From Oscillatoria sp. Prado101 (lineage in GTDB: Bacteria; Cyanobacteriota; Cyanobacteriia; Cyanobacteriales; Oscillatoriaceae): a DNA stretch of 5,546 nt. Both the position numbers and the translations under genes were made by a program. The stretch covers positions 1 to 5,546 of the forward strand of contig JALOOK010000343.1 of the NCBI GenBank assembly GCA_025454445.1. Direction: 5' to 3'. Positions 3,253 to 5,546 of the stretch are shown in pieces; within the stretch, counting starts at the first letter, position 1; every line of letters begins with the position of its first letter. Below the pieces are notes generated by a model. The model was not told the DNA's origin. It saw nothing but the letters and a program-made list of their open reading frames with translations, and searched no databases.

Positions 3253-5546
3253 TTACTCTTTTAACCCCAAAGGGTAGGGATTAGCAATGCCATAACCTTG
3301 GGCATAATCCACACCCAACCCTCGAATAACCCTGAGGATGTCATCATTCTCCACAAACTCAGCAATGGTTTGCAAGCCCATGACATGGCCAATACGGTTA
3401 ATTGCTTCTATCATAGCCACATAGACCGGATTATCCACCACATTCTTAACAAAACTACCATCTATTTTCAGATAATCCACCGGCAGATTGTTCAGATAGG
3501 CAAAAGAAGAAGTGCCACTGCCGAAATCATCCAAAGCAAACGAGCAGCCCAGTTCCTTAAACGTGCGGATGAACTGCCCCACCTTACTCAAAGAAGCCAG
3601 GGCGACTGTTTCAGTAATTTCAAAACAGATCGCTGGCGGCGAAATCTGGTGAATGGCGAATTGCTCGTGCAGGAAGTCAGGGAACTGATCGTCGTTGAGG
3701 CTGGCACCAGAGAGATTGATAGCGTAAAGCCTTTGCGGAGTGTCAGCTGTCAGATGTCGCTCGCCACTGCCGGCATTCTGCCGAACTTCCACCCCTGACA
3801 AATAAGCGAACAAAGTGCGGATCACCCAGCGGTCGATCGTGTGCATAATATTGTAGCGCTCAGCAGCAGGAATAAACGCCATTGGCGAAACCAGCTTGCC
3901 GGTTTCATCTTCAAGGCGCAGGAGAACTTCCTGATACTCCCGATTCGACACCCCCGGCGTCAGGGGAAGAACCGGCTGCAAATAAAGGCGGAAACGATTT
4001 TCCTCAAACCCTTGAGTGATGCGGGAAACCCATTGTATTTGGTTGTGCTGCTGCGCCAGCTCGCTGTCGGAAGCTTCGTACACATGCACCCGATTCCGAC
4101 CTTGCTCTTTAGCGGCATAGCAGGCGGCATCCGCTGCATTTAATACATTCGTCAAGCAGCGGCTCTCGGCATTAATCGCCACTAACCCAATACTGGCACC
4201 GATGGTAAAAGTTTTGTCCTGCCACACGAAACGAAACGCCTGGATACTCTCGCGCAGCGAATTGGCAACTCGCCGAGCCTGCTCCAGAGGACACTGCTGC
4301 AGCAGCACGGCAAATTCATCGCCGCCCAGACGCGCCAGAGTGTCAGTTTTGCGCACACCGGCTTGCAGGAGGGCGCTGACTTGGCGGAGCAGCTCGTCCC
4401 CTGCGACGTGACCGCAGGTATCGTTAACAATCTTAAACCGGTCGAGATCCAGATAGCACAGCCCGTGCTGCTGGTTTTGCGTCTGAGCTTGCAGCATGGC
4501 CCGCTTCAGGCAACCCTCAAATTCGCGCCGGTTTACCAAGCCGGTGAGGGCGTCGTGGCTGGCTTGCCAGGAGAGCTGGCGGGCGAGCACTCGTTCTTGG
4601 GTGACGTCGTGAAACACCAGCACCGCACCCACAATCTGGCCATCACTGCCGTGAATGGGCGCAACGGACTCGTCAATCGCTAGCTCAGTGCCGTCTCGGG
4701 CTATCAGCAAGCTGGGGTTGGCCAGGGAGCAGGTGCGGTTGCCCCGCAGCACGCTTTCCACCGGATTTTCCACCGGCTTGCGGGTGATTTCGCTGACCGG
4801 CTGGAACACCTGACTCACCGGCAGCCCCAGCGCCTCCTGAGCCGGCCAACCCGTCAGACTCTGCGCTGCTGGGTTGATCAGCGCAATCTGCCCCAAAGCG
4901 TCGGTGGCAATCACCGCATCCCCAATTGAGTGCAGCGTGATCTGAGCCAGCTCCTTTTCTTGGAAAAGCAGCTCGTTTATCCGTTGGCGTTCGGCAATTT
5001 CCGCTTGCAGCTGGGCTAAGCTTTGCTCCAGCTCGGCAGTGCGCTCTCTCACCAGCTCTTCCAAGCGCTCCTGGTGCTGGCGCAGCTCTTTTTCCGCTCG
5101 GATGCGCTCCACAATCTCCACCACCAGGCTATCGTTGGACTCCTTGAGCGCCGCCGTGCGCTCCGCGACTCGGATTTCCAGTTCTTCCTTTGCCTGTCTG
5201 AGTGCGGCTTCTGCATTAGCTCGCTCAGTGATGTCCGTGCCGGTGCAGATGATGCACTTCACTGAACCGCCGGCATCCAGAAGGGCGGTATTCGACCAGG
5301 CAATCCGCCGGTGACTCCCGTCTTTGGCCACCCAGTGGCTTTCATAACTGTCCGGCTGGGGCCCCGTTTTGTCAAGAGCCGGCAAATTGTCACTGGCCTG
5401 GGTTAGGGGGCAGCCATTGGGCGACAGGGGCGGCTGGCTGGCCAAGTTTTGTGTACAATTTGTACACAAATTTTCCTGCGTTTTGTCAAGAGCTGGCCAA
5501 TTGTCACTGGCCTGGGTTAGGGGGCAGCCATTGGGCGACAGGGGCG
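3253..5546 (-). CDS. PAS-coiled coil-PAS-GGDEF-EAL cyclic-di-GMP turnover protein, 5' end outside the window
   Basis: The visible part is at least 763 codons. Residue numbers here count from a TTG codon at 5469. Order: C-terminal half of a PAS domain (about 41-90, ending CTGTDITER), a charged coiled coil (about 85-178), a complete PAS domain (about 172-290), GGDEF (about 291-463) and EAL (about 475-738). The cyclase site GGDEF is at 382-386, with metal-binding Asp341 and an inhibitory I-site RKTD at 373-376. The phosphodiesterase half has EVLLRL (Glu514) in place of EAL, plus Asn585, Glu617, Asp647-Asp648, Lys668, Glu704 and Gln724, so both activities may be retained. No membrane segment is visible. 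TTG at 5469 is unlikely to be the true start. The frame stays open for 25 further codons to the edge, those codons repeat downstream protein sequence, the first PAS is incomplete, and the first ATG-coded Met is residue 325, inside GGDEF. The substrate is c-di-GMP; the PAS ligand is unknown. Confidence 0.95.
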   Translation of the reverse strand, partial: PLSPNGCPLTQASDNWPALDKTQENLCTNCTQNLASQPPLSPNGCPLTQASDNLPALDKTGPQPDSYESHWVAKDGSHRRIAWSNTALLDAGGSVKCIICTGTDITERANAEAALRQAKEELEIRVAERTAALKESNDSLVVEIVERIRAEKELRQHQERLEELVRERTAELEQSLAQLQAEIAERQRINELLFQEKELAQITLHSIGDAVIATDALGQIALINPAAQSLTGWPAQEALGLPVSQVFQPVSEITRKPVENPVESVLRGNRTCSLANPSLLIARDGTELAIDESVAPIHGSDGQIVGAVLVFHDVTQERVLARQLSWQASHDALTGLVNRREFEGCLKRAMLQAQTQNQQHGLCYLDLDRFKIVNDTCGHVAGDELLRQVSALLQAGVRKTDTLARLGGDEFAVLLQQCPLEQARRVANSLRESIQAFRFVWQDKTFTIGASIGLVAINAESRCLTNVLNAADAACYAAKEQGRNRVHVYEASDSELAQQHNQIQWVSRITQGFEENRFRLYLQPVLPLTPGVSNREYQEVLLRLEDETGKLVSPMAFIPAAERYNIMHTIDRWVIRTLFAYLSGVEVRQNAGSGERHLTADTPQRLYAINLSGASLNDDQFPDFLHEQFAIHQISPPAICFEITETVALASLSKVGQFIRTFKELGCSFALDDFGSGTSSFAYLNNLPVDYLKIDGSFVKNVVDNPVYVAMIEAINRIGHVMGLQTIAEFVENDDILRVIRGLGVDYAQGYGIANPYPLGLKE
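5365..5546. repeat. 114-bp-period in-frame tandem duplication within the PAS-GGDEF-EAL gene
   Basis: The 68 bases at 5365-5432 recur at 5479-5546 with two differences (near 5380 and 5384 versus 5494 and 5498). The offset is exactly 114 bp, or 38 codons. On the minus strand both copies encode PPLSPNGCPLTQASDN, then W or L, then PALDKT. The 46-bp spacer (5433-5478) encodes a segment containing CTNCTQN. The second copy runs to the last base of the window, so the number of copies is unknown. Confidence 0.93.
5448..5470. repeat. 23-bp near-perfect palindrome between the repeat copies
   Basis: The arms 5448-5458 and 5460-5470 are exact 11-bp inverted complements around a single central base (5459), with TTGTGTACAA on one side and TTGTACACAA on the other. 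It resembles the two-fold symmetric site of a dimeric DNA-binding protein or a cruciform. It sits inside an open reading frame, in the spacer of the 114-bp duplication. Confidence 0.8.

Noticed and set aside
3298..4143. Long plus-strand frames opposite the GGDEF-EAL gene
   Set aside because: These are antisense shadows of a strongly supported coding region; the translations look like no known family.
1..5546. HIP1 octamer GCGATCGC, abundant in many cyanobacteria
   Set aside because: Only partial matches were seen by eye (for example CGATCGC near 2479), so it was not used as evidence for the lineage.

Overview
The window is chromosomal DNA of a cyanobacterium, probably a filamentous one. The strongest evidence is petN, the 29-residue cytochrome b6f subunit VIII, at the left edge. 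The intergenic DNA agrees: tandem GGGCTTTAGCCC / GGGCTTCAGCCC hairpin repeats, an ATTGGGCAT repeat and paired C-run/G-run motifs, all of a kind I associate with filamentous cyanobacteria. The genus cannot be fixed by eye.

Layout from left to right. (1) petN (58-147, +), with a consensus extended -10 promoter at the left edge. (2) A 300-bp gap holding five 26-bp tandem repeats and a separate inverted repeat. (3) An AI-2E transporter (PerM/UPF0118) family membrane protein (448-1524, +). (4) A 614-bp gap whose centre is an approximately 207-bp MITE-like inverted-repeat element (1690-1896). (5) A DJ-1/PfpI-family protein very like plant DJ-1D (2139-2738, +), followed by a 9-bp hairpin. (6) A DUF167/YggU-family small protein (2902-3126, +), whose probable promoter overlaps a nested inverted repeat. 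(7) A large convergent gene (3253 to the right edge, -) encoding a PAS-coiled coil-PAS-GGDEF-EAL cyclic-di-GMP protein. Its reading frame is still open at the window end.

The genes do not form one pathway or a recognisable operon. Each is separated by 126 bp or more, and several appear to have their own promoter. PetN serves photosynthetic electron transport, the DJ-1 protein probably carbonyl or oxidative-stress defence, and the GGDEF-EAL protein second-messenger turnover. The AI-2E-family and DUF167 proteins have no secure function.

I see no defence island, CRISPR array, toxin-antitoxin pair or other clearly new system. The most unusual feature is at the right edge: a 114-bp (38-codon) in-frame tandem duplication lying inside what should be a PAS domain. 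A 23-bp palindrome separates the two repeated blocks, and the second copy runs off the window. The MITE-like element, the 52-bp higher-order structure of the petN-distal repeats and the dyads around the DUF167 gene are the next most interesting.
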